DNA of 64,000 nucleotides from Halospina sp040196175 (GTDB lineage: Bacteria; Pseudomonadota; Gammaproteobacteria; Pseudomonadales; Oleiphilaceae), in contig NZ_JBEFNF010000010.1 of the NCBI RefSeq assembly GCF_040196175.1, positions 1 to 64,000 on the forward strand, read 5' to 3'. Of the stretch, positions 48,242 through 57,511 are shown piece by piece. Positions within the stretch are counted from its first letter, which is position 1. Every line of letters starts with the position of its first letter. Below the pieces are notes generated by a model. It was given only the letters and a program-made list of their open reading frames with translations, did not search any database and was not told the DNA's origin. The translations under genes and the position numbers were made by a program.

Positions 48242-49537
48242 TCAGGCGCCTTCGGCCATGGCGCTCTCGCCGCGATTGAGCGCCTGATGGCGACGTACGG
48301 CCTGTTTGACCAGATCCGCCGCCCCTGCGCGGTGCAGGTCATCGGGGATTTTCTGGCCATTGGTGTAGAACGCGACCGGCAGCTGACTCTGCGCCGCAAA
48401 TCCTACCACCTCGCCGAGGGTCAGAGCCTCATCCGTCTTGGTCAGGATACACCCCGCGAGCCCCACGGCATTATAGCAATGCCAGGTGGATTGCATAATG
48501 CGCGGCTGACTGGTCGCTGAAATCAGAAGGTACGGGTGTACCCAATGCCGGCTGCTCACAAGCTCTTCAATCTGCTCTTCCCAGCCGCGGTCCGCTGCCG
48601 TAAGGCCAGCTGTGTCAATCAGTATCAGCTTGCGGTCTGAAAGATCATCCAGAATGGCGTCCAGGCTGTTAGCCTCGTCCACCACCCGGACCGGCACATT
48701 AAGAATACGCCCGAAAACGAACAACTGCTCATGCGCTGCCACACGGTATCGGTCCGTCGTCACAAGCGCCAGCTGTTCCGCACCATGACGCAGCACAAAC
48801 TGCGCCGCCATCTTACCAATGGTGGTGGTTTTGCCGGAACCAGTCGGCCCCAGCAGGGCATGGATACCCCCTTGTTCCAGCGGATCCGCCTGCACCGTAC
48901 CCATTCTGGCCGCAAGCGCCTTAAGCGCACTCTTCCAGCCCACATCCAGTCGTCCCTGGCCATGCTCCGCAGCCAGTTCTCGCGCCTGCTCACGCGACAG
49001 TCCCAGATCCTGCAAACGGTCCGACAGGCGCTGTTCCACTACGCCCTGAGTTTTCTCGCCAGGGTTTGAGCCGGACTGCTGACCGCTCATCTGCTGGAGC
49101 ATATCACGCAGTGAATGGATCTCCGCGCGCATGGAGCTCAGCGCATCGCCTGATTCACCCGAAACAGGGAGGTGTTCCGGCTCCGGCTCTGGTTCTGAAT
49201 CACCTGCGCCCACAGCAGCGGGTCCTACTGGCTCCTGACTGTGGCGGGAACGCTGCTGGACGTCACTGATATGGGCCCGGGATTTGGCCTTCGCCTCCTC
49301 CAGCTTGCGGTGCTTCTCCGCCTGCAGCTCAGCCAGGCGCGAGGCGTTGGCTTTGTCCTCGTCCGCCACACCCAGCTGACTGCGCACTTCTCCCTCGTCA
49401 TAATCAAGTGCCGTCACGATTTCGACGCCATCATCCACCCGCTTGCTCGATAGAATCACCGCGTCGTCACCCATTTCACTGCGGACCATCCGCAGCGCCT
49501 CGGGCATGGTGGGAGCAAAGAAGCGTTTGACTTGCAT
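48242..49537 (-). CDS. flhF: Signal-recognition-particle-like GTPase FlhF
   Basis: 431 residues. Basic N-terminal B domain (QVKRFFAPTMPEALRMVRSEMGDDAVIL in parts), disordered charged middle, N helices, then the NG GTPase: LLGPTGSGKTTTIGKMAA, DTAGLTAAD, TKTDEAL. It sets the polar site of flagellar assembly. Encoded 26 bp after flhA. Confidence 0.95.
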   Translation of the reverse strand: MQVKRFFAPTMPEALRMVRSEMGDDAVILSSKRVDDGVEIVTALDYDEGEVRSQLGVADEDKANASRLAELQAEKHRKLEEAKAKSRAHISDVQQRSRHSQEPVGPAAVGAGDSEPEPEPEHLPVSGESGDALSSMRAEIHSLRDMLQQMSGQQSGSNPGEKTQGVVEQRLSDRLQDLGLSREQARELAAEHGQGRLDVGWKSALKALAARMGTVQADPLEQGGIHALLGPTGSGKTTTIGKMAAQFVLRHGAEQLALVTTDRYRVAAHEQLFVFGRILNVPVRVVDEANSLDAILDDLSDRKLILIDTAGLTAADRGWEEQIEELVSSRHWVHPYLLISATSQPRIMQSTWHCYNAVGLAGCILTKTDEALTLGEVVGFAAQSQLPVAFYTNGQKIPDDLHRAGAADLVKQAVRRHQALNRGESAMAEGA

Positions 49538-49563
49538 GGCAGGGAACCTCCGCCGCCGTCAGT

Positions 49564-51744
49564 TTATTGGCCTATGGACGACACAATCGTGACCTGCTTG
49601 TTCTCCGGAATCTCCTGATAGGACAGAACGTGCAGTCGTTCCACTCCATACCGGACAAACCTTGCCAGCACCGGCCGCAGGGGAGCCGATACCAGCAGGA
49701 TGGCGGGCTTACCGACCGCTTCCTGTTTCTGGGCCGCATCCGAGAGTGAACGCTGGAGTTTCTCAACCATATTAGGCTCCAGAATCATGCCGATATCATC
49801 GGCAGTGCCGGATTGCTGACCCTGCTGTACAGACTTAAGCAACATCTGTTCCAACTGCGGGTCCAGCGTGATCACCGGCACCTCTGTCTCGTTCCCGCAC
49901 AGCTGCTGGACAATCATCCGCTTGAGCGACTTGCGCGCTGCTGTGGTCAGAACACTCGGATCCTGGCTGCGTGGCTGAACATTGACGATAGCCTCGGCAA
50001 TACTGCGCATGTCGCGGATCGGCACCTCCTCCAGCAGCAGATTCTGCAGCACCTTCAGAAGCAGGCTGATGGACACGGTATTGGGAACCAACTCCTCGGC
50101 GAGCTTGGGCGAGGCTTTCTCAAGCTGGTCCAGCCACTTCTGCACTTCCTCGTGACCAAGAAGTTCGTGGGCATGTTCCTGCAGCACCTGGTTCAGGTGG
50201 GTCGCAACAACAGTGGAGGCATCCACCACCGTGTAGCCCAGTGTCTGCGCCTGATCCCTCTGGGACGTCTCGATCCAGGTCGCATCCAGGCCGAAAGCCG
50301 GATCCTTACCCGCGATTCCCTCAACCTTGCCGAACACCTGTCCCGGATCGATGGCCAGCTCACGCTCAGGATGGATCTCAGCTTCCGCCAGAGTCACGCC
50401 CATCAGCGTGAGGCGGTAGACATTGGGCATCAGGTCCAGGTTGTCGCGGATATGCACCGAGGGCATAAGAAAGCCCAGATCCTGGGAAAGCTTCTTGCGC
50501 ACCCCCTTGATCCGAGCCAGCAGCTGCCCACCCTGGTTCTTGTCGACCAGCGGAATCAGACGGTACCCCACCTCAAGACCGACAATATCGACATTGACCA
50601 CGTCCTCCCAGGCAAGCTCTTTGCTTTCTCCGGTGCCTTCGCCCGGCAGGGCCTGTTGCTGATCCTCGGTGATGGTGCGTTGCTGTGCACCACCCCCCTC
50701 GCTGACGGCTGCCTGACGAGCCACCGGTGCCGCCCCCTCCTCTACAACCTGCTGGCTGCGCTTCCAGATGAACCAGGCCACCGTCGCCGCCATAGCGCCC
50801 AGCCCAATGAAAGCCACAGAGGGCATGCCCGGGATCAAGCCAAGGCCGATCAGGATGCCACCCGCAATGCCGAGAGCATGCGGCGACGAGAACATCTGCT
50901 CGACAACCTGAGCTGACATTTCCTGGGATTTACCCACCCGCGTCACGATGATGGCCGCGGCCGCTGACAGCAGCAGTGAGGGGATCTGTGCCACAAGGCC
51001 ATCACCGATCGTCAGCAGGGCGTAGTTCTCAACCGCCTGACCAAAGGCCAGTCCGTGCTGGAACATGCCGATGCTGACACCACCAACGATGTTGATGAAC
51101 AGTATGAGAAGGCCCGCAATGGCGTCACCGCGAACGAACTTGGAGGCACCATCCATGGAGCCGTAGAATTCCGCCTCGCCGGCAACCTCTTCACGGCGCA
51201 CCTTGGCTTCATCCTGATTGATCAGCCCGGCGTTGAGGTCTGCGTCGATGGCCATCTGTTTCCCGGGCATCGCATCCAGGGTGAAGCGCGCACTGACCTC
51301 GGAGACCCGGCCCGCGCCCTTGGTTACGACGATGAAGTTGATGATCATCAGGATGACGAAGACTACAAGGCCCACGGCGTAGTTGCCACCGATCAACACC
51401 TCGCCGAAGGATTCGATAACCTTGCCCGCGGCGCCACCGCCCTCATGACCATGCAGAAGTACCACGCGGGTGGAGGCCACATTGAGCGCCAGCCTCAGCA
51501 GGGTGGCCACCAGCAGAACGGTGGGAAAGGCAGCGAAGTCCATGGGCCGCATGGCGTAGATCGCGACCAGGATAACCACCAGCGACAGGGCAATGTTGAA
51601 CGTAAAAGCCACATCCAGCAGGAAAACCGGGATGGGCAGCGTCATCATGCCCAGAAGCACCATGAGCATGAACGGGATCGCCACATTCCCGCTCAGTATG
51701 CTCCTCAGGCCCCTGAGCTGGTCGATTGCCATCGCCCGATCCAT
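49564..51744 (-). CDS. flhA: Flagellar export apparatus protein FlhA
   Basis: 726 residues from the ATG at 51744 (the GTG at 51804 is in frame, but family proteins begin near MAIDQLRGL). Eight TM segments in the first ~320 residues, the conserved FHIPEP signature region RFTLDAMPGKQMAIDADLNAGLI, and the large cytosolic nonamer-forming domain (VNVDIVGLEVGYRLIPLVD). Docks chaperone-substrate complexes. A sigma-54 promoter lies ~80 bp upstream, making this the head of the flhA-to-DUF2802 unit. Confidence 0.95.
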   Translation of the reverse strand: MDRAMAIDQLRGLRSILSGNVAIPFMLMVLLGMMTLPIPVFLLDVAFTFNIALSLVVILVAIYAMRPMDFAAFPTVLLVATLLRLALNVASTRVVLLHGHEGGGAAGKVIESFGEVLIGGNYAVGLVVFVILMIINFIVVTKGAGRVSEVSARFTLDAMPGKQMAIDADLNAGLINQDEAKVRREEVAGEAEFYGSMDGASKFVRGDAIAGLLILFINIVGGVSIGMFQHGLAFGQAVENYALLTIGDGLVAQIPSLLLSAAAAIIVTRVGKSQEMSAQVVEQMFSSPHALGIAGGILIGLGLIPGMPSVAFIGLGAMAATVAWFIWKRSQQVVEEGAAPVARQAAVSEGGGAQQRTITEDQQQALPGEGTGESKELAWEDVVNVDIVGLEVGYRLIPLVDKNQGGQLLARIKGVRKKLSQDLGFLMPSVHIRDNLDLMPNVYRLTLMGVTLAEAEIHPERELAIDPGQVFGKVEGIAGKDPAFGLDATWIETSQRDQAQTLGYTVVDASTVVATHLNQVLQEHAHELLGHEEVQKWLDQLEKASPKLAEELVPNTVSISLLLKVLQNLLLEEVPIRDMRSIAEAIVNVQPRSQDPSVLTTAARKSLKRMIVQQLCGNETEVPVITLDPQLEQMLLKSVQQGQQSGTADDIGMILEPNMVEKLQRSLSDAAQKQEAVGKPAILLVSAPLRPVLARFVRYGVERLHVLSYQEIPENKQVTIVSSIGQ

Positions 51745-51825
51745 GACCGTCCGGCACCCCCTGCGGATGAATGACTGATTCAGGCGCCATTTTTCCGGCG
51801 CCACTCCGTGTTACTGAGAAGGGGT

Positions 51826-51841
51826 TGCAAGCGCCGTACCA
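51826..51841 (-). promoter_or_regulatory. Sigma-54 promoter upstream of flhA
   Basis: Minus strand TGGTACGGCGCTTGCA: one mismatch to TGGCACG-N4-TTGCA with exact -24/-12 spacing. The start of transcription would fall near 51815. In Pseudomonas-like bacteria flhA is RpoN/FleQ dependent. Confidence 0.8.
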
Positions 51842-51847
51842 GATCCC

Positions 51848-52987
51848 CTATTCATCGCGTTTGAAGTCATCAGGAATCGGCAGCTTCGGCATTACCGGCT
51901 TCTTGCCGCCATTACGACGGTACTGGCGGAGCTGGAAGAGGTAGGCCAGAACCTGGGCCACAGCCATGTAAAGTCCCTCCGGAATGGTCTCGCCGATCTC
52001 GGTGCTATGGTAAACAGCGCGTGCCAGTGGCGGCGTGCGCAGCACATCCACCCGGTTCTCGCGAGCGATCTCCATAATCTTGGTGGCGATCTCGTCCGCG
52101 CCCTTGGCCACGACCTCGGGGGCCGCCATGCTCTGGCCATCGTACTTCAACGCCACGGCGTAGTGTTCCGGGTTGGTGATGACCACGTCGGCGCTGGGCA
52201 CATCCTCCATCATGCGCCGCTGCGTCATCTCCTGCTGCAGCTGGCGGACCTTCTGCTTGACCTCGGGCTTGCCCTCGGTTTCCTTCTGCTCGTCCTTCAC
52301 CTCCTGCTTGGACATACGCATCTTTTTCTGGTGGTCATAGATCTGGAAGGGAACGTCGATCACCGCGATGACGATGGTGGAACACGACAGCAGGAAAAAG
52401 CTCCAGGCCAGGGTCCAGAGCGTGTGCTCCGTGGCCTTGTTGGGGGACTCACTCGAGATTGCGAGCAGGTCCTCGGTACGGATGTTCATTATCGCGATGG
52501 CGATAATGATCACCAGGGAGACTTTGGCCACGCTTTTACCCAGCTCCACCAGAGAGCGTACGCCGAACATTCGCCCCAGCCCTTTGATCGGGCTCATGCG
52601 GCTGACCTGAGGCGCAACAGCCTTGCCGGAAATCAGGAAGCCACCCAGCATGACGGGCCCGAGAAAGGCCGCCACCGCCAGCACTGCCAGCAGCGGTGTA
52701 AGCGCATAGGCGGCGGTGGTGGCGGACTGGCCCAGATGCTGGAGCATCTGGGAGGTGTCAAAAATCTGACCCCTTTCCAGCGCGAAGTTGAACTCGAACA
52801 TTTGTTTGAGCGCCCCCCCGATGGAACCGCCAAAAAGCAAAAGTCCGCTTGCCCCCGCCATCAGAACCAGCATGGTGGCTAGGTCCTTCGACTGGGGGAC
52901 CTGACCCTCATCACGCGCTTTCTCAAGCCGCCTGGGCGTCGGGTCTTCCGTTTTTTCCTGGCTGTCGTCGCCACCGCCTTCCGCCAC
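51848..52987 (-). CDS. flhB: Flagellar export switch protein FlhB
   Basis: 379 residues. Starts with EKTEDPTPRRLEKARDEGQVPQSKD (in parts), four TM segments, then the cytosolic autocleavage domain with NPEHYAVALKYD: the Asn-Pro scissile bond is intact but Thr of NPTH is Glu. The C-terminal LPIPDDFKRDE tail is typical. It switches export from hook to filament substrates after FliK signalling. End of the fliL-to-flhB operon, 15 bp after fliR. Confidence 0.95.
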   Translation of the reverse strand: MAEGGGDDSQEKTEDPTPRRLEKARDEGQVPQSKDLATMLVLMAGASGLLLFGGSIGGALKQMFEFNFALERGQIFDTSQMLQHLGQSATTAAYALTPLLAVLAVAAFLGPVMLGGFLISGKAVAPQVSRMSPIKGLGRMFGVRSLVELGKSVAKVSLVIIIAIAIMNIRTEDLLAISSESPNKATEHTLWTLAWSFFLLSCSTIVIAVIDVPFQIYDHQKKMRMSKQEVKDEQKETEGKPEVKQKVRQLQQEMTQRRMMEDVPSADVVITNPEHYAVALKYDGQSMAAPEVVAKGADEIATKIMEIARENRVDVLRTPPLARAVYHSTEIGETIPEGLYMAVAQVLAYLFQLRQYRRNGGKKPVMPKLPIPDDFKRDE

Positions 52988-53002
52988 GCAATGCCCTCCG
53001 GA

Positions 53003-53782
53003 TCAGGTCTTCTGCATTTCACGCAGGAAGATGAATGTCTCGCGGCTGAACTCCTGGAAATGCGGGGCTAGGTCCCGCACCAGGACCCAGTTGGCGAATA
53101 GCCCGAACAGCAGCGCAACCGGAAAGCCGATGGCGAAGATGTTCATCTGGGGGGCCGCGCGCGTCATCACGCCAAACGAGATGTAAACGATCAGAACCGC
53201 CGCCATCGCCGGCAACGCCAGCAGCATGGCGCTGGCGAACAACCAGGTCATGCGGTGGGCCAGCTCGCGGAAGGATTCGATCGCAAGGCCGTCTGTCGCA
53301 ATGGGAATGGTGTTGAAACTCTCGACCAGAACATCGAACAGCACCAGATGGCCGTTCATCGCCAGGAAGAGCAGCGTGATGCCGTTGAGATAGAATTGGG
53401 ACAGCACCGGCACATTCACCCCGTTGGCCGGGTCAACCATGGAGGCGAAACCCAGCCCCATCTGCATCGCGATCATTTGCCCTGCAACCACGAACAGCTG
53501 GAACAACATATAGACCGCAAACCCCATGGCGCTGCCAATCAGAACCTGCTGTATGGAGATCACTGCCATTTCCGGCGATATCGAATCCAGTACTGGCACA
53601 TCATTCAGCATGGGCATAACCAGAACCGTTAGCGCCAGGGCCAGACCGATACGGATCCGCGCCGTCACCAGCTGGGTCCCGAAGATGGGGATCACCATCA
53701 GGAAACTGCCAATACGGAACAGCGGCCAGAGGAATTGCCCCAGCCACTGCCCGATTGCGTCCGGCCCCAGTTCAATCGGCAT
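53003..53782 (-). CDS. fliR: Flagellar export gate protein FliR
   Basis: 259 residues with six hydrophobic segments (LWPLFRIGSFLMVIPIFG, ALALTVLVMPML, MGFAVYMLFQLFVVAG, GITLLFLAMNGHLVLFDVL, AMLLALPAMAAVLIVYI, GFPVALLFGLFANWVLV). Forms the gate with FliP5 and FliQ4. Four bases after fliQ. Confidence 0.93.
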   Translation of the reverse strand: MPIELGPDAIGQWLGQFLWPLFRIGSFLMVIPIFGTQLVTARIRIGLALALTVLVMPMLNDVPVLDSISPEMAVISIQQVLIGSAMGFAVYMLFQLFVVAGQMIAMQMGLGFASMVDPANGVNVPVLSQFYLNGITLLFLAMNGHLVLFDVLVESFNTIPIATDGLAIESFRELAHRMTWLFASAMLLALPAMAAVLIVYISFGVMTRAAPQMNIFAIGFPVALLFGLFANWVLVRDLAPHFQEFSRETFIFLREMQKT

Positions 53783-53786
53783 GGGG

Positions 53787-54056
53787 CTACGCGATCATGC
53801 TCGGAATGTTTTTGATCAGCTCATTGGTGTGATCCAGAAGCAGGGTCAACAACCAGGGCCCCCATACGATCAGCACCAACAGGGTCACGATCAGTCGCGG
53901 CAGGAAACTCAATGTCTGCTCGTTAATTTGGGTGGCTGCCTGGAAGGTCGAAACCACCAGCCCAACCATCAGACCGGGGCCGATAATGGCCAGGGCCATT
54001 GTCACGATCAGCCAGAGAGCGTCCCGCATCAGTTCAATAACCAGTTGCGGTGTCAT
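53787..54056 (-). CDS. fliQ: Flagellar export gate protein FliQ
   Basis: 89 residues, two TM helices (LWLIVTMALAIIGPGLMVGLVVS in parts and LIVTLLVLIVWGPWLLTLLLD) and the family's QINEQTLSFLPR between them. Part of the FliPQR gate. Fits exactly between fliP and fliR. Confidence 0.95.
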   Translation of the reverse strand: MTPQLVIELMRDALWLIVTMALAIIGPGLMVGLVVSTFQAATQINEQTLSFLPRLIVTLLVLIVWGPWLLTLLLDHTNELIKNIPSMIA

Positions 54057-54070
54057 CGTCGATACCTCCT

Positions 54071-54823
54071 CTATATTCCGTAACTGGCGGCCAGAGTGCC
54101 CATCACCATGGCCCAGCCATCGACCAGCACGAACAGCATGATCTTGAACGGCAACGAGATGATAATCGGCGAGAGCATCATCATGCCCATGGCCATGAGC
54201 ACACTCGCCACCACCATGTCAATGACCAGGAAGGGGATGAACAGCATGAAGCCGATCTGGAAGGCAGTCTTGAGCTCACTGGTCACGAAGGCCGGCGTAA
54301 GAACCCAGAAGGACACGTCCTCGGGCCCCTCGTAACTGTCCTCCTCACCTGCAATTCGAACGAACATGTTCAGATCCGTTTTCCGGGTCTGACCGAGCAT
54401 GAACTCACGGAAGGGCTGGCTGGCGTTCTTGACCGCCTCCATCGGCGCCATTTCCTCATTAAGATAGGGCTGCAGTGCCTGCTCGTTGGCGCGCTCCAAC
54501 ACCGGCGACATAATGAAGATAGACAGGAAAAGCGCCAGCCCGATCAGGATCTGGTTGGATGGGGTCTGCTGCAGACCTATGGCCTGGCGCAGTATGGCGA
54601 AAGTGACGATGATGCGCGTGAACGATGTCATCATCATCAATGCCGCAGGCAGAAAGCTCAGCGCCGTCATCAGCGCTACAATCTGCAGGGTTACCGAATA
54701 CTGTTGTTCACCGTCTTCAGTCGTGGTGAGCGACAGCGCCGGGATGCCCTCAGGCGAGGCCTGAGCCAGTAGGGGGGCGAGCAGCAGCAGTGCCCCCGAA
54801 ATCCAAGCGCGCTTCAATGTCAT
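54071..54823 (-). CDS. fliP: Flagellar export gate protein FliP
   Basis: 250 residues with a cleavable signal peptide (WISGALLLLAPLLAQAS). Conserved SFLPAALMMMTSFTRIIVTFAILRQA and QTPSNQILIGLALFL (in parts) and four TM segments. Pentameric core of the export gate. The start lies 11 bp after fliO. Confidence 0.95.
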   Translation of the reverse strand: MTLKRAWISGALLLLAPLLAQASPEGIPALSLTTTEDGEQQYSVTLQIVALMTALSFLPAALMMMTSFTRIIVTFAILRQAIGLQQTPSNQILIGLALFLSIFIMSPVLERANEQALQPYLNEEMAPMEAVKNASQPFREFMLGQTRKTDLNMFVRIAGEEDSYEGPEDVSFWVLTPAFVTSELKTAFQIGFMLFIPFLVIDMVVASVLMAMGMMMLSPIIISLPFKIMLFVLVDGWAMVMGTLAASYGI

Positions 54824-54834
54824 GGATGATCCCC

Positions 54835-55305
54835 CTAGATGTCATTGGAATCTCCCGTTGTACCGCGCCCCATCACCTGCTGGAGCTTACGGGCGAAGTC
54901 ACTGCTGCCTGCGGGTTGCGAGGCTGTGACAACGGGTTCATCAAAGACATGCAGGGTTCGTACCGATTGTGGCGTTATGCCTATAAGTATTTGTTTTTCA
55001 GCCACTTCCACCAGCGCTACACGCTCTTTCTGGCCCACGGAAAGAACCGCTACCACCTTGAGCGCCTGAGTATTGACGCCCCCCAGCCCCTGGACACGAC
55101 GTGCGATCCAGCCACTGAAGATGATCACCGCCAGCACCACAATAAGCCCGACGCCCAGGGTGAGCGCCGTTGTCATGGTATCCGGCGTGCTGGCGCCAAT
55201 ACCGCCACTACCAGCTTTCTCCTGAGCCTCCTGAGCGGTCACCAGCACCGGCAGCAGTACTGCGGGAACCGCTGCGCCACAACCGTATAACGAGAGCCGG
55301 CTCAA
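54835..55305 (-). CDS. fliO: Flagellar biosynthesis protein FliO
   Basis: 156 residues. N-terminal hydrophobic stretch (signal-like, GAAVPAVLLPVLVTAQ), then a TM helix (TLGVGLIVVLAVIIFSGWIARRV) and the conserved VVAVLSVGQKERVALVEVAEKQILIGITPQSV (in parts). Scaffold for FliP assembly. Overlaps fliN by 4 bp. Confidence 0.9.
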   Translation of the reverse strand: MSRLSLYGCGAAVPAVLLPVLVTAQEAQEKAGSGGIGASTPDTMTTALTLGVGLIVVLAVIIFSGWIARRVQGLGGVNTQALKVVAVLSVGQKERVALVEVAEKQILIGITPQSVRTLHVFDEPVVTASQPAGSSDFARKLQQVMGRGTTGDSNDI

Positions 55306-55820
55306 TTGGAAAGCTTACGGATGCGTTCGGAGGGGCTGATTACATCCGTCAGGCGGATGCCGAATTTCTCGTTCACCATCACCACCTCGCCATGCGCGAT
55401 CAGCATGCCGTTGACCAGCACATCCAACGGCTCACCCGCCAGCCGGTCCAGTTCGATCACTGAACCCTGGTTGAGCTGGAGCAGATTGCGGATCGGGATG
55501 CTCGTATTACCCACCTCCATGGAAATGGTCACTGGAATATCAAGAATCACATCCAGATCCGGATGCTGCTCCCCCCCCGGATCTGGCTCTTGGCTGAAGT
55601 CCTGCATGGGGGCCTGCCGGACATCCTCACCGCCACCGCTGCCGTTACCGCCGCCCGCAGCTTCCGCCATGGCTGCGGCCCATTCATCACCGCGGCCGCC
55701 TTCATCACCGCCTTCGCCGGCTCCCTCGCTGGCCTCTCCCATGGCCTGCTCCCATTCGGCGGCGAGTTTCTCGTCTTCGGTCATTTCCTCGCCGTTGCCG
55801 TTGTGTTCATTTTCACTCAT
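55302..55820 (-). CDS. fliN: Flagellar C-ring switch protein FliN
   Basis: 172 residues. A ~95-residue acidic, Gly-rich N-terminal extension precedes the SpoA domain (LDIPVTISMEVGNTSIPIRNLLQLNQGSVIEL in parts, GEVVMVNEKFGIRLTDVIS). Forms the base of the C-ring and takes part in CheY-P response and export docking. Overlaps fliM by 8 bp. Confidence 0.95.
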   Translation of the reverse strand: MSENEHNGNGEEMTEDEKLAAEWEQAMGEASEGAGEGGDEGGRGDEWAAAMAEAAGGGNGSGGGEDVRQAPMQDFSQEPDPGGEQHPDLDVILDIPVTISMEVGNTSIPIRNLLQLNQGSVIELDRLAGEPLDVLVNGMLIAHGEVVMVNEKFGIRLTDVISPSERIRKLSN

Positions 55821-56811
55821 TGTTCTGAACCTTCAACTTGTTAGTGGTCTCGGGCCGTTTGATCTGTTCCGTGATACGCACTGCGAGGTTGCCATCACGG
55901 GTCCCGAGATGCCCTTTATAGATTGGGATGCCGTTGGCGGTCATCGTCGCCTCTTCGGGCATGTCGATGGGAATAATGTCGCCGGCCTCGAACCGCGCAA
56001 CCTCGCGCAGGGAAATCTTGCGTTCCGCCACGGTCACATTCACCGGCACATCAACCTCTTTGACATCTTCTTGGAGGGCATTGACCCAGCGTTCATCGAC
56101 CTCATCCACATCACTCTGAACACCCGCATCCAGGAGCTCGCGTATGGGCTCAACCATTGAATACGGAATCGCAATGTCCAGCTCGCCACCGCCACCGTCC
56201 AGCTCAATCTGGAAGGTGCTGACGATGACCACTTCGCTGGGACTGACAATGTTCGCCATGGAAGGATTCACTTCAGAGGAAAGATATTCAAAGTCCACCT
56301 TGAAGACCGCGCTCCAGGCCTCTTTCATGTCCTGGAACACCTGCTCCAGAACCATCTGCACAATCCGGGTCTCGGTGGGCGTGAACTCGCGCCCCTCGAT
56401 CTTGGCGTGGCGCCCTTCGCCACCAAAGAAGTTATCCACCAGCTTGAACACCAGTTTGGCATCCATAATGTAAAGCGCCGTCCCCCGCAGTGGCCGCATC
56501 TTGACCAGGTTGAGACTGGTGGGCACAAAAAGGGTATGAATGTACTCCCCGAATTTCATGATCTGGATGCCGGCTGCCGCCACATCCGCATTACGCCGCA
56601 GGAGATTGAAAAGACTGATCCGGGTATAGCGCGCAAACCGCTCGTTGATCATCTCCAGCGTCGGCATGCGACCGCGGACAATGCGGTCCTGAGTCGCAAG
56701 GTCAAAGGTCTTGGCTTCGCCCGTATCCTCTTCGTCCTCGGTGTCCACGTCGCCATCGTCAACACCGTGGAGCAGCGCGTCGATTTCATCCTGCGACAGC
56801 AGATCCTGCAT
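55813..56811 (-). CDS. fliM: Flagellar motor switch protein FliM
   Basis: 332 residues. N-terminal CheY-binding segment LLSQDEIDALLHGV, CheC-like middle domain (ARYTRISLFNLLRRNADV), and SpoA-like C-terminal domain (ISLREVARFEAGDIIPIDMP). Switches rotation direction on binding CheY-P. Confidence 0.96.
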   Translation of the reverse strand: MQDLLSQDEIDALLHGVDDGDVDTEDEEDTGEAKTFDLATQDRIVRGRMPTLEMINERFARYTRISLFNLLRRNADVAAAGIQIMKFGEYIHTLFVPTSLNLVKMRPLRGTALYIMDAKLVFKLVDNFFGGEGRHAKIEGREFTPTETRIVQMVLEQVFQDMKEAWSAVFKVDFEYLSSEVNPSMANIVSPSEVVIVSTFQIELDGGGGELDIAIPYSMVEPIRELLDAGVQSDVDEVDERWVNALQEDVKEVDVPVNVTVAERKISLREVARFEAGDIIPIDMPEEATMTANGIPIYKGHLGTRDGNLAVRITEQIKRPETTNKLKVQNNE

Positions 56812-56844
56812 GATTATTCCCCAGCCCGGGTTTTTGCTCCCGAG

Positions 56845-57417
56845 TCACTGCATGACAAAGTTGGTGAACAGCACCCGCTCAATGGAGACCTTACTCTCGC
56901 TCCCACTCTCGCCATCGCCATCGCCATCAGCTTCGGCTTCGGCTTCGGCTTCGGCTTCGGCTTCAGTCTCAGCCGCAAGCACCTCGTTGACAGCATCGCG
57001 CATATCCTTAAGAACCACCTGTTTGCCTTCCCGGCTGCGCAACTGCTGGAACGACTGTTTCTGAAGCAGCGCCCTGAGCCGACTGCGCACTGTTGGGAGG
57101 TGTTGCTTAAGCACTGCGGAAACATCATGCTGGCGCATCACAAACGCTAGATTAGCTTGCAGGTAACGCTGTCGATCACCGCTGATCGACACCGTCAGTG
57201 GGTCATCCAGCTCAAAGTAACTGGCGGGCGTGTGCGTTTCCGCCTCTTTCTTGTCGCTGCTGGTGGCAGAACCATCCTCACCGTTGGATTGATTCAGAAA
57301 CCAGAGGGTACCGACCACTGACAGGCCCACTGCCAGTATGAGCCCTACCGCCACAATGATGATGGTCTTAAGCTTGCCGCCTTTTCCGCTTTTTTCGCCG
57401 TTTTCGTCCTCGGCCAT
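56845..57417 (-). CDS. fliL: Flagellar basal body-associated protein FliL
   Basis: 190 residues. Lys-rich cytoplasmic start, one TM helix (TIIIVAVGLILAVGLSVVGTLWFL in parts), and a periplasmic stomatin-like domain (YFELDDPLTVSISGDRQRYLQ in parts). An unusual Glu-Ala dipeptide run near residues 150-162, coded by GGCTTC-type hexanucleotides (56932-56968), precedes VSIERVLFTNFVMQ. FliL rings stabilise stators. First gene of the fliL-to-flhB operon. Confidence 0.93.
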   Translation of the reverse strand: MAEDENGEKSGKGGKLKTIIIVAVGLILAVGLSVVGTLWFLNQSNGEDGSATSSDKKEAETHTPASYFELDDPLTVSISGDRQRYLQANLAFVMRQHDVSAVLKQHLPTVRSRLRALLQKQSFQQLRSREGKQVVLKDMRDAVNEVLAAETEAEAEAEAEAEADGDGDGESGSESKVSIERVLFTNFVMQ

Positions 57418-57454
57418 GCCTTATCCCGTCGTTCCGCTACAGCTGCCGGTTGGC

Positions 57455-57470
57455 AGCAATTCGTGTGCCA
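57455..57470 (-). promoter_or_regulatory. Sigma-54 promoter upstream of fliL
   Basis: Minus strand TGGCACACGAATTGCT: full match to TGGCAC-N5-TTGCT with exact -24/-12 spacing. Transcription would start near 57444, giving a ~27-nt leader to the fliL ATG. It drives fliLMNOPQR-flhB. The remaining bases 57418-57511 show nothing else. Confidence 0.88.
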
Positions 57471-57511
57471 TCAATATAGATGACCGGCATGGGTCAGGGC
57501 CAGCCCCCGGC

